From Microcella flavibacter (GTDB lineage: Bacteria > Actinomycetota > Actinomycetes > Actinomycetales > Microbacteriaceae): a stretch of 64,000 bases of DNA. Location of the stretch: contig NZ_CP051299.1 of the NCBI RefSeq assembly GCF_012530535.1, positions 1,860,001-1,924,000 of the forward strand, given 5' to 3'. Every line of letters starts with the position of its first letter. Position 1 is the stretch's first letter. The position numbers and the translations under genes were made by a program. The notes beneath the pieces were generated by a model. That model ran no database searches and had not been told where the DNA came from. It saw nothing but the letters and a program-made list of their open reading frames with translations. Positions 23,652 through 32,390 of the stretch are shown here, piece after piece.

Positions 23652-25190
23652 ATGCCCGATACCGCGGCGCTCATCGGTCGGATCCTCGACCGGGCGGGCT
23701 CGCCCGAGGCGGGTCGCGCGCGGCTCGCGCTGCTGCTCTCCGCCTCGCAGACCGTCACACGGGATCTCGATCTCACGAGCGCGCTGCAGCACATCGTCGA
23801 CGTCGCCCGCGAGCTCGTCGGCGCCCGCTACGGCGCCCTCGGCGTGATCTCGCCCGACGGCCGCCTCGAGCGCTTCGTGCACGCGGGGCTGCCCGAGGAC
23901 GAGGCCGCGCGCATCGGGCACCTGCCCGCCGGGCACGGCCTGCTCGGCGCCGTCATCACCGAGGGCGCGCCCATCCGGCTCGACCGCCTCGACGACGATC
24001 CGCGCTCGGTCGGGTTCCCCGACCACCACCCGCCCATGCACGCCTTCCTCGGGGTGCCGGTGCTCGTGGGCGAGGTCGCGTACGGCAACCTCTACCTGAC
24101 CGAGCGGGAGGGCGGCGGGCCCTTCGATGACCTCGACCAGGCGATCATCGGCAGCCTCGCCTCCATGGCGGGCACCGCGATCGCCAATTCGCGGCTGTAC
24201 GAGCAGGCGCGCGCCGAGCGCCGCTGGCTCGAGGCCTCGGAGCGCCTCGGCCGCCGGCTGCTCTCGGGCGCGCTGTCGCCCGACGCCCTCGACGAGGTCG
24301 CCGAGACCGCGCTCGCGGTCTCCGAGGCGGCGGGCGTGGAGGTCACCCTCGGCGCGGGGCCCGGCGCGATCAGCGTGCAGGCCGGGCGCTGCGACGAGCA
24401 GCCGCAGCGCCGCCTCACGGTGCCGCTGCTCGGCGCCGACGACACCGAGGCGGGCACGTTGACGATCGTGCGGGGGGCGGCGGGGCATCCCTTCACCGAG
24501 GCCGACCGCGAGACGGCCGCGCGCTTCGCCCGCTCGACGACGATCGCGCGGGAGCTGTCGGCGGCCCGCCTCGACGAGCAGCGCCTGGCGCTGGCGGACG
24601 AGCGCGACCGCATCGCGCGCGACCTGCACGACCACGTCATCCAGAGCCTGTTCGCGATCGGGCTGAGCCTGCAGAGCGTCGTCGGCGACCCCTCGACGCC
24701 GATGGGGGCGCGCCTCGCGGCGCAGGTCGATGCGATCGACGCGACGATCCGGCAGATCCGGCAGGCGATCTACCGGCTGTCGGCGCCGCCCTCGGCCGAG
24801 ACCTACTCGCTGCGCGCGCGCATCAACACGCTCGTGCGGCAGACCCTCGAGGGCGAGGGCCTCGACTCGCGCCTCGAGTTCAGCGGACCGGTCGACACCC
24901 TCGTCGACACCTCCCTCGGCGACGAGGTCGCGGCGGTCATCCGCGAGGCGCTCGCGAACGCGGTGCGCCACGCCCGCGCCCGCGTCGTCGCGGTGAGCGT
25001 GGCCGTGCGCGGCGCCCAGGTGGTGCTGACGGTCACCGACGACGGCATCGGGATGCCCGCCTCGGTGCACCGCAGCGGCCTCGAGAACCTGCGGGCCCGC
25101 GCCGTCGAGCTCGGCGGCACCTTCGCCGTCGGCGCCGCCTCGCCGCGCGGCACCCACCTGCGCTGGGTCGTGCCGTGGAAGGCCGAGTGA
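23652..25190 (+). CDS. GAF-domain sensor histidine kinase (DevS/NarX type)
   Basis: The 512-residue protein starts 6 nt after terC. It has a GAF domain at about 40-185 (VARELVGARYGALGVISPDG, FLGVPVLVGEVAYGNLYLTE). A shorter second GAF-like region (about 200-300) comes next, then HisKA_3 with His326 in ARDLHDHVIQSLFAIGLSLQ and an HATPase with DDGIGMP. There is no membrane segment, so it senses in the cytoplasm. No heme ligand can be claimed from sequence. The partner NarL-type regulator is 106 nt or more downstream on the same strand, as in DevR-DevS pairs. Confidence 0.93.
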   Translation: MPDTAALIGRILDRAGSPEAGRARLALLLSASQTVTRDLDLTSALQHIVDVARELVGARYGALGVISPDGRLERFVHAGLPEDEAARIGHLPAGHGLLGAVITEGAPIRLDRLDDDPRSVGFPDHHPPMHAFLGVPVLVGEVAYGNLYLTEREGGGPFDDLDQAIIGSLASMAGTAIANSRLYEQARAERRWLEASERLGRRLLSGALSPDALDEVAETALAVSEAAGVEVTLGAGPGAISVQAGRCDEQPQRRLTVPLLGADDTEAGTLTIVRGAAGHPFTEADRETAARFARSTTIARELSAARLDEQRLALADERDRIARDLHDHVIQSLFAIGLSLQSVVGDPSTPMGARLAAQVDAIDATIRQIRQAIYRLSAPPSAETYSLRARINTLVRQTLEGEGLDSRLEFSGPVDTLVDTSLGDEVAAVIREALANAVRHARARVVAVSVAVRGAQVVLTVTDDGIGMPASVHRSGLENLRARAVELGGTFAVGAASPRGTHLRWVVPWKAE

Positions 25191-25326
25191 GACGCCCTTC
25201 GCCGTCGCCCGCCGCTCCGTCGTCCCCCTCGCCGCCGTCGGCCTCGCGCGCTCTGCGGGCCGATGGTCGTTTCGCGAACGTCGGCTCGGCGGCGTCATGG
25301 CCGTGACTCCTACGATGGCGCTCGAC

Positions 25327-25986
25327 ATGTCCGAGAGCATCCGCGTCTTCCTCCTCGATGATCACGAGATCGTCCGGCGCGGCCTGGCGGATCTGCTGGC
25401 CGAGGAGCCGGGCATCGTCGTCGTGGGCGAGGCCGGCGAGGTGGCGGGCTCAGCCGCGGCGATCGTCGCGACGGGGACGACGGTGGCGGTGCTCGACGGG
25501 CGGCTGCCCGACGGCAGCGGCATCGACGTCTGCCGCGATGTGAAGTCGGCGGCGCCGTCGATCGGCTGCGTGATCCTGACCTCGTACGACGACGACGAGG
25601 CGGTGCTCGCCGCCGTGCTGGCGGGGGCCGACGGCTACCTGCTGAAGGAGGTGCGCGCGACGCGGCTCGTGGAGGGCATCCGTCGCGTCGCCGCGGGCGA
25701 GTCGCTGCTGGAGCCGGCGGTGGTCGAGCGCGTCATGAGCCGGATGCGCGGCGAGCCCTCCCCGGACTCCCCCCTGTTCGGGCTCACCCCGCGCGAGCGC
25801 GAGATCCTGTCGCTCATCGCCGAGGGCCTGTCGAACCGCGAGATCGGCGCGCGCCTGTTCCTGGCGGAGAAGACGGTGAAGAACTACGTCAGCGGCATCC
25901 TCGCGAAGCTCGGCATGCAGCGGCGCACGCAGGCCGCGGTGCTCGCGGCGGAGTGGTTGCCGAAGGACAGGCGCCCGGGCCGCTAG
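25327..25986 (+). CDS. NarL/FixJ-family response regulator
   Basis: The 219-residue regulator starts MSESIRVFLLDDHEIVRRGL; ATGs at 25297 and 25315 are in frame, but this one fits family length and follows a -10-like TACGAT (25311-25316). The receiver has DD11-12 and phospho-acceptor Asp57 in VLDGRLPDGSG. The LuxR-type HTH is GLTPREREILSLIAEGLSNR and AEKTVKNYVSGIL near the C-terminus. It pairs with the preceding GAF kinase. Its last 98 bp overlap, on the other strand, the frame of the truncated AbiEi-like gene. Confidence 0.93.
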   Translation: MSESIRVFLLDDHEIVRRGLADLLAEEPGIVVVGEAGEVAGSAAAIVATGTTVAVLDGRLPDGSGIDVCRDVKSAAPSIGCVILTSYDDDEAVLAAVLAGADGYLLKEVRATRLVEGIRRVAAGESLLEPAVVERVMSRMRGEPSPDSPLFGLTPREREILSLIAEGLSNREIGARLFLAEKTVKNYVSGILAKLGMQRRTQAAVLAAEWLPKDRRPGR

Positions 25987-26509
25987 TCACCGCGCGCTGC
26001 TCGCGCCGCTCTTGGGGCTCGGCGCCGGCGAGCGCGCTCCTGCACTCTGCGCTCGCATCCGCTGTTGCGCGGCGCGCGCATCGGCGCGCCTGACGCACCG
26101 CGGTCGCCGCGTCGACGCCCCGGCGCGTGCCGGACTCGTGGTCGGCCGTACTCCAGTGCGCGACGACGCGCACCGCGCGGCCGCGCAGCGGCACCGTCCG
26201 CGGGATGCGCGAGGCGGTGCGCGGCACGCAGATGTGCAGCTCGTCGAGCGCTCGCGACGCTGCTCCGGGGTCGGCGAGGGCGAGGGCGCTGACGCAGGCG
26301 AGCACCCCGCCGGCGTCCCAGGCGGCCACCACCTCCTCGGGCAGGTCGCGCGGGGCGTACCAGCCGCGCCGCAGCCGCCGGCTGCGCCGCCCGTCGCCCC
26401 ACAGTCGAAGGGCGTCGCGGGTGTAGCCGAGGTCGAGCAGCTCGGCGGCGGAGGCGATTCCGCCGAACGAGCGGATGTCGGTGTCGAGGTGGATGGGGCT
26501 GCGCGTCAT
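25889..26509 (-). pseudogene. Truncated AbiEi/DUF559-type protein
   Basis: Residues 1-135 match the N-terminal half of the large Microbacteriaceae family with an AbiEi-like winged helix: FGGIASAAELLDLGYTRDAL, LRRGWYAPRDLPEEVVAAW, then GVLACVSALALADP and ELHICVPRTASRIPR. The usual C-terminal DUF559 (Vsr-like nuclease) half is absent. After RRGVD the frame becomes Ala/Arg-rich, runs into the end of the response regulator gene and stops there. I interpret it as a gene cut off by a deletion. The start at 26509 (MTRSPIHLDTDIRSF) is good. Confidence 0.6.
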
Positions 26510-26850
26510 CGGGTCAGGATGCGGGAGCCCGCTCCCCCGCTCCGTTCCCGCGCCCGCCCTCGTGGCCCGCGATGGCCTACCCGGCGCTGGGGAGGACGCG
26601 TGCCGCGTCGTCGGATGCGCCCGTGCCCGCCGAGATTTCGGGCGCGCCCATCAGAGCCGAACCGCGCCGCGTCCGCGCGCGGAACGCGGGGTGCGGGATT
26701 CGCCTCCGTGCTCCTTCCACTCTGCAGGACTTTCGTGACGAATGATCGCGGAGTTCCTGCAGAGTGGAAGGGCCTCAGCAGAGAAATCCGAACCCTGTGG
26801 AGTGGGCTCCGAGCCCGCACCGAGCCGACGGAGGCGCGGCGAGCGAGGGC
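26510..26850. other. Intergenic stretch with a 59-bp palindromic element
   Basis: No gene is supported. The stretch contains the palindromic repeat at 26713-26771. The rest is spacer between the truncated AbiEi-like gene and the GNAT gene; frames here are Arg/Pro-rich and read as non-coding. Confidence 0.6.
26713..26771. repeat. Palindromic repeat element, copy 1
   Basis: Left arm CCTTCCACTCTGCAGGA (26713-26729) and right arm TCCTGCAGAGTGGAAGG (26755-26771) are perfect 17-bp inverted repeats around a 25-nt centre. A second copy with the same arms and exactly the same 59-bp length is at 61313-61371. Central sequences differ except for CTT and TGACG blocks. Confidence 0.85.
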
Positions 26851-27384
26851 TCAGACGGGTGCGGCGAGGAGCTGCACCGTCACCGTGCCGCCCTTGGTGG
26901 GCTGGCTGCCGACCGGTACGAAGCCGAGGCGGGCGTGGAAGGCGAGGCTTCCGGGGTTGGGCGGGTCGAGGTTGACCTCGCAGGTCACCTCGCGGCGGCC
27001 CTGCTCGCGCGCGAGCGAGAAGACCCGGTCGTACAGCACGGGACCGAGACCGCGGCCGCGCTGCGACTCGGCGATCACGATGCGGTCCACGTACAGGCAG
27101 TCGACGCCGCGCTCCTCGAAGAAGCGGAAGTTCTCGCTGTCGTACGCGGCGCCGGGCGCCAGGGCGAGCACGAACCCGACGAGCTCGCCCTCGGACGACT
27201 CGATGCCGAGCGGCAGGGCGGCCAGGTCGACGAGCGCGGCGAGATCCTCGGGCGACGTCACCGGCACCGCCGGGTAGGCCGCGTCGTTCAGCGGGGCGAT
27301 GCGCGGAGCATCCACCGCCGTCAGCGGGACGAGGCGCAGATCGGCGGGCAGGGGCGCGGGGGCGGGGGCGGGAGAGGCAGGCAT
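26851..27384 (-). CDS. GNAT-family N-acetyltransferase
   Basis: The 177-residue protein has the GNAT core: VDCLYVDRIVIAESQRGRGL followed by GPVLYDRVFSLAREQ gives the acetyl-CoA loop (RGRGLGP), then EVTCEVNLDPPNPGSLAFHA and RLGFVPVGSQ. The first 12 residues are Ala/Pro repeats. Acceptor substrate is unknown. The palindromic element at 26713-26771 follows its stop. Upstream lies a purine-rich tract (27395-27548), leaving its promoter unclear. Confidence 0.9.
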   Translation of the reverse strand: MPASPAPAPAPLPADLRLVPLTAVDAPRIAPLNDAAYPAVPVTSPEDLAALVDLAALPLGIESSEGELVGFVLALAPGAAYDSENFRFFEERGVDCLYVDRIVIAESQRGRGLGPVLYDRVFSLAREQGRREVTCEVNLDPPNPGSLAFHARLGFVPVGSQPTKGGTVTVQLLAAPV

Positions 27385-27394
27385 CGGACTCCGG

Positions 27395-27548
27395 GGTCAG
27401 GGCGAGCGGCGCGGGCAGGGGCGCGGCGCGAAGGACGAGGGACGAGAGGGCGGGTACGAGGGACGACAGGCGAGAAGGGCGGGTGCCCGGAGCGAGGGGC
27501 CAGGCGAGAGGCGACAAGTAGGGGCGAGGGGCAGGGGCGAGGGGTGCA
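27395..27548 (+). repeat. G/A-rich low-complexity tract
   Basis: The plus strand is almost free of T and dominated by GGGCGAGGG-, GGGACGAGAGGGCGGG- and GGGGCGAGGGG-like units, with many runs of three or more G. It lies between the GNAT start and the divergent flavoprotein gene. Such tracts can form G-quadruplexes or act as replication-slippage repeats. Confidence 0.6.
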
Positions 27549-27584
27549 GCCCCGATCCGCAGGCTAGCAAGTCCCGCGCGCCGA

Positions 27585-27590
27585 TACGCT
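27585..27590 (+). promoter_or_regulatory. -10 element TACGCT, leaderless start
   Basis: TACGCT ends 6 nt before the ATG at 27597. Confidence 0.45.
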
Positions 27591-27596
27591 CGGCCC

Positions 27597-29045
27597 ATGA
27601 CGAGACTCGCCGACCTGCCCGACACCGTCGACGTGCTCATCATCGGCGCCGGCACCGCCGGGCTCGTCGCCGCGAAGACCGCCGCCGGCTTCGGCGCGAC
27701 GACGCTGCTCGTCGAGGCGCACCGCATGGGCGGCGACTGCCTGTGGACGGGGTGCGTGCCCTCGAAGTCGCTCATCCACGCCGCCGAGCTCGCGCAGAGC
27801 GCCCGCGACGGCGGTCACCTCGGCGTGCACGTCGACGGCGTGCGCGTCGACTTCGCCGCCGTCATGGGGCACGTGCACGATGCCATGAGCACCATCGCGC
27901 CCGTCGACTCCGTCGAGAGCATCGAGCAGTCCGGAGCGCTCGTCGTCATGGGCCGCGCGCGCTTCACCGGGCCTCGCAGCGCCGAGATCGACGGGCGCCC
28001 GATCGCGTTCCGGCAGGCGATCATCACCACCGGCTCCGCCCCGAGCGTTCCCGACGCACCCGGCATCGACGGCGTCGCCGTGCTCACGAGCGACGACGTG
28101 TGGGACCTCACGACCCTGCCCGAGCGCCTCGTCGTCATCGGCGGCGGCGCCATCGGCTGCGAGCTCGGGCAGGCGTTCGCGCGGCTCGGCTCGCACGTCG
28201 CGCTCGTGCAGCGCGGCCCCCGGCTGCTGCCGAAGGAGGACGAGAGCGCCTCGCGGCTCGTCACCGCCGCGCTCGAGGACGACGGCGTCGACGTGCGGCT
28301 CGGCACGCAGGTCGTGCGGGTCGAGGCGGGCGAGGACGGCGAGAGCGGCATCCTGCACCTCGATGACGGCACCGCCCTGCCCTTCGACCGCCTGCTCGCC
28401 GCGCTCGGCCGCGCGCCCCGCACCGACGACGCGCTCGGCCTCGCCGCCGCCGGCGTCGACACCGACGAGCGCGGGCACGTCGTCGTCGACGGCACCCTGC
28501 GCACCAGCAACCCGCGCATCCGGGCCGCCGGCGACGTCAGCGGACTGCCCCAGTTCACCCACACCGCCGGCGTCAACGGCAGCGTCGCCGCCACCAACGC
28601 CGTGCTCGGCCTGCGCCGCACCGTCAGCGAGGTCGTGCCCCGCGTCACCTTCACCCACCCCGAGGTCGCCGCCGTCGGGCTGCAGCCCTCCGAGGCCGAG
28701 GCGAACGGATGCTCGGTGCAGACCGTCGACCACCATCACGTCGACCGCGCCATCGCCGACGACCGCACCACCGGCTTCACCTCGCTCGTGATCGACGCGA
28801 AGGGCCGGGTGCGCGGAGCCCTCATCGTCGGCCCGCGTGCCGGCGAATCCCTCGGCGAGGCCTCCCTCGCCGTCACGCGGGGGCTGAAGACGAGCGCGAT
28901 CGCGAGCGCAACCCACGCCTACCCGACCTACAGCGACGCGTTCTGGAACGCCGCCGTCGCCGACGTGCGCGGCCGCCTGCGCACCGGCGCCGTCGGCGCG
29001 GCCGTGCGGGTGCTCGCGCGGCTGCGCTCGCTCGTCGTGCGCTGA
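27597..29045 (+). CDS. FAD-dependent pyridine nucleotide-disulfide oxidoreductase (class I)
   Basis: The 482-residue flavoenzyme has an FAD-binding Rossmann motif (LIIGAGTAGLVAAKTA, from residue 14). The redox disulfide is CLWTGC (Cys48, Cys53), typical of mercuric reductase/dihydrolipoamide dehydrogenase relatives. The NAD(P)-binding motif is VVIGGGAIGCELGQAFARLG near 178, then AAGDVSGLPQFTHTAG and a C-terminal dimer domain. The C-terminal His-Glu pair expected of lipoamide dehydrogenases is not obvious; YPTYSDAFWNAA is seen near the end. It is better called a mercuric reductase-like or unspecified disulfide reductase. No mer or lipoate gene is adjacent. Confidence 0.9.
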   Translation: MTRLADLPDTVDVLIIGAGTAGLVAAKTAAGFGATTLLVEAHRMGGDCLWTGCVPSKSLIHAAELAQSARDGGHLGVHVDGVRVDFAAVMGHVHDAMSTIAPVDSVESIEQSGALVVMGRARFTGPRSAEIDGRPIAFRQAIITTGSAPSVPDAPGIDGVAVLTSDDVWDLTTLPERLVVIGGGAIGCELGQAFARLGSHVALVQRGPRLLPKEDESASRLVTAALEDDGVDVRLGTQVVRVEAGEDGESGILHLDDGTALPFDRLLAALGRAPRTDDALGLAAAGVDTDERGHVVVDGTLRTSNPRIRAAGDVSGLPQFTHTAGVNGSVAATNAVLGLRRTVSEVVPRVTFTHPEVAAVGLQPSEAEANGCSVQTVDHHHVDRAIADDRTTGFTSLVIDAKGRVRGALIVGPRAGESLGEASLAVTRGLKTSAIASATHAYPTYSDAFWNAAVADVRGRLRTGAVGAAVRVLARLRSLVVR

Positions 29046-29051
29046 CCGGGC

Positions 29052-30299
29052 TCAGACCCCGATGGCGAGCAGCACGAGCAGCGTCACGTTGAGCGCGACG
29101 AGCAGCCCTGCCGCGACGACCGCGAGCCCCGTCGTGAGGCGGCGGTTGACCGCCGTGCCCATGAGCCCGCGGTCGGCGGTGAGGCGCACGAGCGGGATGA
29201 GCGCGAAGGGGATGCCGAAGCTCAGCACCACCTGGCTGAGCACGAGCGCGAGGGTCGGGTCGACGCCGAGCGCGAGCAGCAGCAGCGCCGGCGCGATCGT
29301 CACCGCGCGGCGCAGCAGCAGCGGGATGCGCACGCGCAGCAGCCCCTTCATGATCTCGGCGCCGGCGTAGGCGCCGACGCTCGTCGAGGCGAGGCCGCTC
29401 GCGAGCAGCCCGATCGCGAACAGCAGCGCGATGGGCTCGCCGAGCGCCGCCCCGAGCGCGGCGTGCGCGCCCTCGAGCGTGTCGGTGCCCTCGACGCCCT
29501 GCAGGTTCGCGGCGGCGAGCAGCAGGATGACGACGTTGACGCTGCCGGCGATCGCGAGCGCGACGGTGACGTCGATGCGCGTCGCCCGCAGCACCCGGGT
29601 GCGCTCGACGCCGGCGGCGACGAGGCCGAAGCGGTCGCGGGTGAGCGCCGAGTGCGCGTAGATGGCGTGCGGCATGACCGTGGCGCCCAGGATGCTCGCC
29701 GCGAGCAGCACGGACTCGGTGCCCTCGAACATCGGCACGAGGCCGCCCGCGGCCTGCGCGGCGTCGGGCGGCCCGACGACGAGCCCGGCGCAGAAGCCGA
29801 CCACGATCACGAGCATGAGCCCGGTGACGACCCGCTCGAACGGCTTCGCCCCGTGCCGGGACTGCACGACGAGCAGCAGCATCGACACCGCGCCCGTGAT
29901 GATGCCCCCGAGCAGCAGCGGCAGGTCGAACAGCAGGTACAGGGCGACGGCCCCGCCGATGACCTCGGCGACGTCGGTGGCCATGGCGACGAGCTCGGCC
30001 TGCCCCCAGTAGCCGAGGCGCGCCCCGCGGCGGCGGAACCGCTGCCCCAGCGCCTCGGGCAGGCTCAGCCCGGTGACGAGCCCGAGCTTCGCCGAGAGGT
30101 ACTGGATGAGCCACGCCATGACGTTGCCCGTCACGACCACCCAGACGAGGAGGTAGCCGAAGAGCGCCCCCGCGGTCATGTTCGCAGCGACGTTGCCCGG
30201 GTCGAGGTACGCCACGCCCGCCACGAGCGCCGGGCCGAGCAGGGGGACGACGAGCAGTCCGCGGCGGGCGGCGGGGGCATCCGTCAGATTTTTCGGCAC
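29052..30299 (-). CDS. mntH: Nramp-type manganese transporter MntH
   Basis: The 415-residue protein has about eleven membrane helices. Its metal-site motifs are DPGN at 33-36 in the first helix and ATVMPHAIYAHSAL (MPH) in the sixth. It imports Mn(II), and perhaps Fe(II), with protons. The GTG start at 30299 lies 6 nt after a -10 element (TAATAT), so the mRNA is probably leaderless. A perfect palindrome for the DtxR-family regulator overlaps that -10 and the start codon. The gene sits 9 nt downstream of mntR on the same strand and converges with the flavoprotein gene. Confidence 0.95.
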   Translation of the reverse strand: MPKNLTDAPAARRGLLVVPLLGPALVAGVAYLDPGNVAANMTAGALFGYLLVWVVVTGNVMAWLIQYLSAKLGLVTGLSLPEALGQRFRRRGARLGYWGQAELVAMATDVAEVIGGAVALYLLFDLPLLLGGIITGAVSMLLLVVQSRHGAKPFERVVTGLMLVIVVGFCAGLVVGPPDAAQAAGGLVPMFEGTESVLLAASILGATVMPHAIYAHSALTRDRFGLVAAGVERTRVLRATRIDVTVALAIAGSVNVVILLLAAANLQGVEGTDTLEGAHAALGAALGEPIALLFAIGLLASGLASTSVGAYAGAEIMKGLLRVRIPLLLRRAVTIAPALLLLALGVDPTLALVLSQVVLSFGIPFALIPLVRLTADRGLMGTAVNRRLTTGLAVVAAGLLVALNVTLLVLLAIGV

Positions 30300-30311
30300 G
30301 CCGAAATATTA
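30291..30311 (-). promoter_or_regulatory. MntR operator and -10 element of mntH
   Basis: TTTCGGC-AC-GCCGAAA (30291-30306) is a perfect 7+2+7 palindrome. On the minus strand TAATAT (30311-30306) is a near-consensus -10, 6 nt before the GTG at 30299. A bound repressor would cover both -10 and transcription start. The palindrome lies in the gap between mntR stop and mntH start. Confidence 0.75.
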
Positions 30312-31037
30312 CGTCGGGATGCCCTCCGTGAGCCACACGGCCGCGGCGACGTCGAGCGGCAGCACGTCGAGCGCTCCCGTCGCCCGTCGCACGGCGACCC
30401 GCGCGCCCTCCCCCGACCCCGGAGCCGACCCCGAGCCCGGCGCCGGCGCCACCTCGAGCTGCTCGTCGAGGGCGATGCCGAGCCGCTCGAGCTCGCGCAG
30501 GCCCGCCGGATCGCGGTCGCTGAGCCGCACGACCGCGCCCCGCGCGCCGACGGCGGCGAGGTCGAGCCGCACGGCCGCCGGCCGCTCGATCGCGCCGTCG
30601 GGGCCGGGGATGAGGTCGCCGTGCGGGTCGCGGCGGGGATGCCCGAGCTGCGCGTCGATCGCCGCGAGCAGCCGGTCGCTGAGGGCGTGCTCGAGCACCT
30701 CGGCCTCGTCGTGCACCTCGTCCCAGCCGTAGCCGTGGGTCGCGACGAGCCAGGTCTCGATGAGCCGGTGCCGGCGCAGCATGGCGAGCGCGCGCTGCTC
30801 CCCCGCGGGCGTGAGGCGGATCGCCGCGTACGGCCGGTGGTCGACGAGCCCCGCCGCCGCCAGCTTCTTCACCATCTCGGTGACGCTCGAGGGAGCGAGC
30901 CCGAGCCGCACGGCGAGCTCGCCCGGCGTGATCGGCTTCGGCTGCCACTCGGTGTGCGAGTAGATCGTCTTCAGGTAGTCGTCGGCCGCGGTCGAGGCCG
31001 CACCGCTCGACTCGGCCCGCACCCCCGACTCGACCAC
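30309..31037 (-). CDS. mntR: DtxR/MntR-family metal-dependent transcriptional regulator
   Basis: The 242-residue regulator has an N-terminal winged helix (DDYLKTIYSHTEWQPKPITP, then GELAVRLGLAPSSVTEMVKK). A dimerisation/metal domain follows with ETWLVATHGYGWDEVHDEAE and VLEHALSDRLLAAIDAQLGH. The His and Glu positions expected for metal binding are present there. The C-terminal third resembles an SH3-like FeoA domain. It should repress mntH when Mn(II) is high. The adjacent mntH gene and its palindromic operator make MntR more likely than an iron regulator. Confidence 0.9.
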   Translation of the reverse strand: MVESGVRAESSGAASTAADDYLKTIYSHTEWQPKPITPGELAVRLGLAPSSVTEMVKKLAAAGLVDHRPYAAIRLTPAGEQRALAMLRRHRLIETWLVATHGYGWDEVHDEAEVLEHALSDRLLAAIDAQLGHPRRDPHGDLIPGPDGAIERPAAVRLDLAAVGARGAVVRLSDRDPAGLRELERLGIALDEQLEVAPAPGSGSAPGSGEGARVAVRRATGALDVLPLDVAAAVWLTEGIPT

Positions 31038-31041
31038 GGGA

Positions 31042-31644
31042 TCAGCCCTCGGCTCGGGCCCGCAGCACGACGGCGAGCGCCGCGAAGGCCCGCGCCCGGT
31101 GGCTGATCGCGTTCTTCTCGTCCGCGGTGATCTCGGCGCTCGTGACGGTCAGCCCCTCGGGGATGAACACGGGGTCGTAGCCGAACCCGCCGCCGCCGGC
31201 GACGGCGTGCGCGACCGCGCCGGGCCAGACGCCGAGCTCGACCGTCTCGAACGGCTCCCCCTCGACGGTCGGGTCGACGAGCGCGGCGGCGCAGCTGAAG
31301 CGGGCCGTGCGGTCGGCGCCGTCGCCGAGCGCGGCGAGCTCGGCGAGCAGGTGCTGCACGTTGGCGGCGTCGTCGCGCGCGCCCGAGTAGTAGGCCGAGT
31401 GGATGCCCGGCGCCCCGTCGAGCGCATCGACCGAGATGCCCGAATCATCCGCGATCGCCGGCAGACCCGTGTGCTCCGCGGCCGCGCGGGCCTTGATGAG
31501 GGCGTTGGCGGCGAAGGAGTCGCCGTCCTCCTCCGGCGCGGGGCCGTCGTACGCGACGAGCTCTAGCCCGGGGACTTCGGCGCCGAGGATGCGCTGCAGC
31601 TCCTCGACCTTGTGCGCGTTGTGCGTCGCGACGACGACCCTCAT
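31042..31644 (-). CDS. rdgB: XTP/dITP diphosphatase (RdgB/HAM1)
   Basis: The 200-residue protein starts [20 protein letters not shown]. It has the HAM1 signature [20 protein letters not shown] followed by [10 protein letters not shown], then [11 protein letters not shown] and ISHRARA. It hydrolyses non-canonical purine triphosphates (ITP, XTP, dITP) to keep them out of nucleic acid. The ATG overlaps the RNase PH stop (ATGA), so the two are coupled; murI lies upstream in the same chain. The order murI-rph-rdgB is conserved in actinobacteria. Confidence 0.96.
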   Translation of the reverse strand: MRVVVATHNAHKVEELQRILGAEVPGLELVAYDGPAPEEDGDSFAANALIKARAAAEHTGLPAIADDSGISVDALDGAPGIHSAYYSGARDDAANVQHLLAELAALGDGADRTARFSCAAALVDPTVEGEPFETVELGVWPGAVAHAVAGGGGFGYDPVFIPEGLTVTSAEITADEKNAISHRARAFAALAVVLRARAEG

Positions 31645-32390
31645 CGGGCGAGCGCCTCGCGCTGCAGGTGGCTGAGCGAGAGGCAGCCCCCGAGGGCCAG
31701 GTCGAGCAGGGCATCCAGCTCGGCGCGGTCGAAGGGAGCGGCCTCGGCCGTGCCCTGCACCTCGACGAACTTTCCCGACCCGGTGACGACGACGTTCATG
31801 TCGGTCTCGGCGCGGCTGTCCTCCTCGTAGGGCAGGTCGAGCATGGGCACGCCGTCGACGATGCCGACGCTCACGGCGGCGAGCGAGTCGGTGAGGGCGG
31901 TCGCCTTCTTGCCGATGAAGCCCTTGTCGCGGCCCCACTCGACCGCGTCGGCGAGCGCGACGTAGGCGCCCGTGATCGAGGCCGTGCGGGTGCCGCCGTC
32001 GGCCTGCAGCACGTCGCAGTCGATCTTGATCGTGTTCTCGCCGAGCGCCTTCGTGTCGATCACGGCGCGGAGGGCGCGGCCGATGAGGCGCGAGATCTCG
32101 TGCGTGCGGCCGCCGACGCGGCCCTTGACGCTCTCGCGGTCCATGCGCTCGTTCGTCGAGCGCGGCAGCATGCCGTACTCGGCGGTGACCCAGCCGCGGC
32201 CCTTGCCGACGAGCCAGCGCGGCACGCCGTTCGTGAAGCTCGCCGTGCACAGCACGCGGGTGCCGCCGACGGTGATGAGGGCGCTGCCCTCGGCCTGGGC
32301 GCTCCAGCCGCGCTCGATCGTGACGGGGCGCAGCTGGTCGGCGGTGCGGCCGTCGGCGCGCAGGCCGGCGGATTCGGCGATCGTGGTCAT
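31641..32390 (-). CDS. rph: Ribonuclease PH
   Basis: The 249-residue protein contains [20 protein letters not shown], then [20 protein letters not shown] and [17 protein letters not shown], and a catalytic region with [19 protein letters not shown]. It trims tRNA 3' ends with phosphate as acceptor. Start and stop both overlap neighbours by four bases: murI stop/rph ATG (32387-32390) and rph stop/rdgB ATG (31641-31644). This indicates a tightly coupled operon. Confidence 0.97.
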   Translation of the reverse strand: MTTIAESAGLRADGRTADQLRPVTIERGWSAQAEGSALITVGGTRVLCTASFTNGVPRWLVGKGRGWVTAEYGMLPRSTNERMDRESVKGRVGGRTHEISRLIGRALRAVIDTKALGENTIKIDCDVLQADGGTRTASITGAYVALADAVEWGRDKGFIGKKATALTDSLAAVSVGIVDGVPMLDLPYEEDSRAETDMNVVVTGSGKFVEVQGTAEAAPFDRAELDALLDLALGGCLSLSHLQREALAR

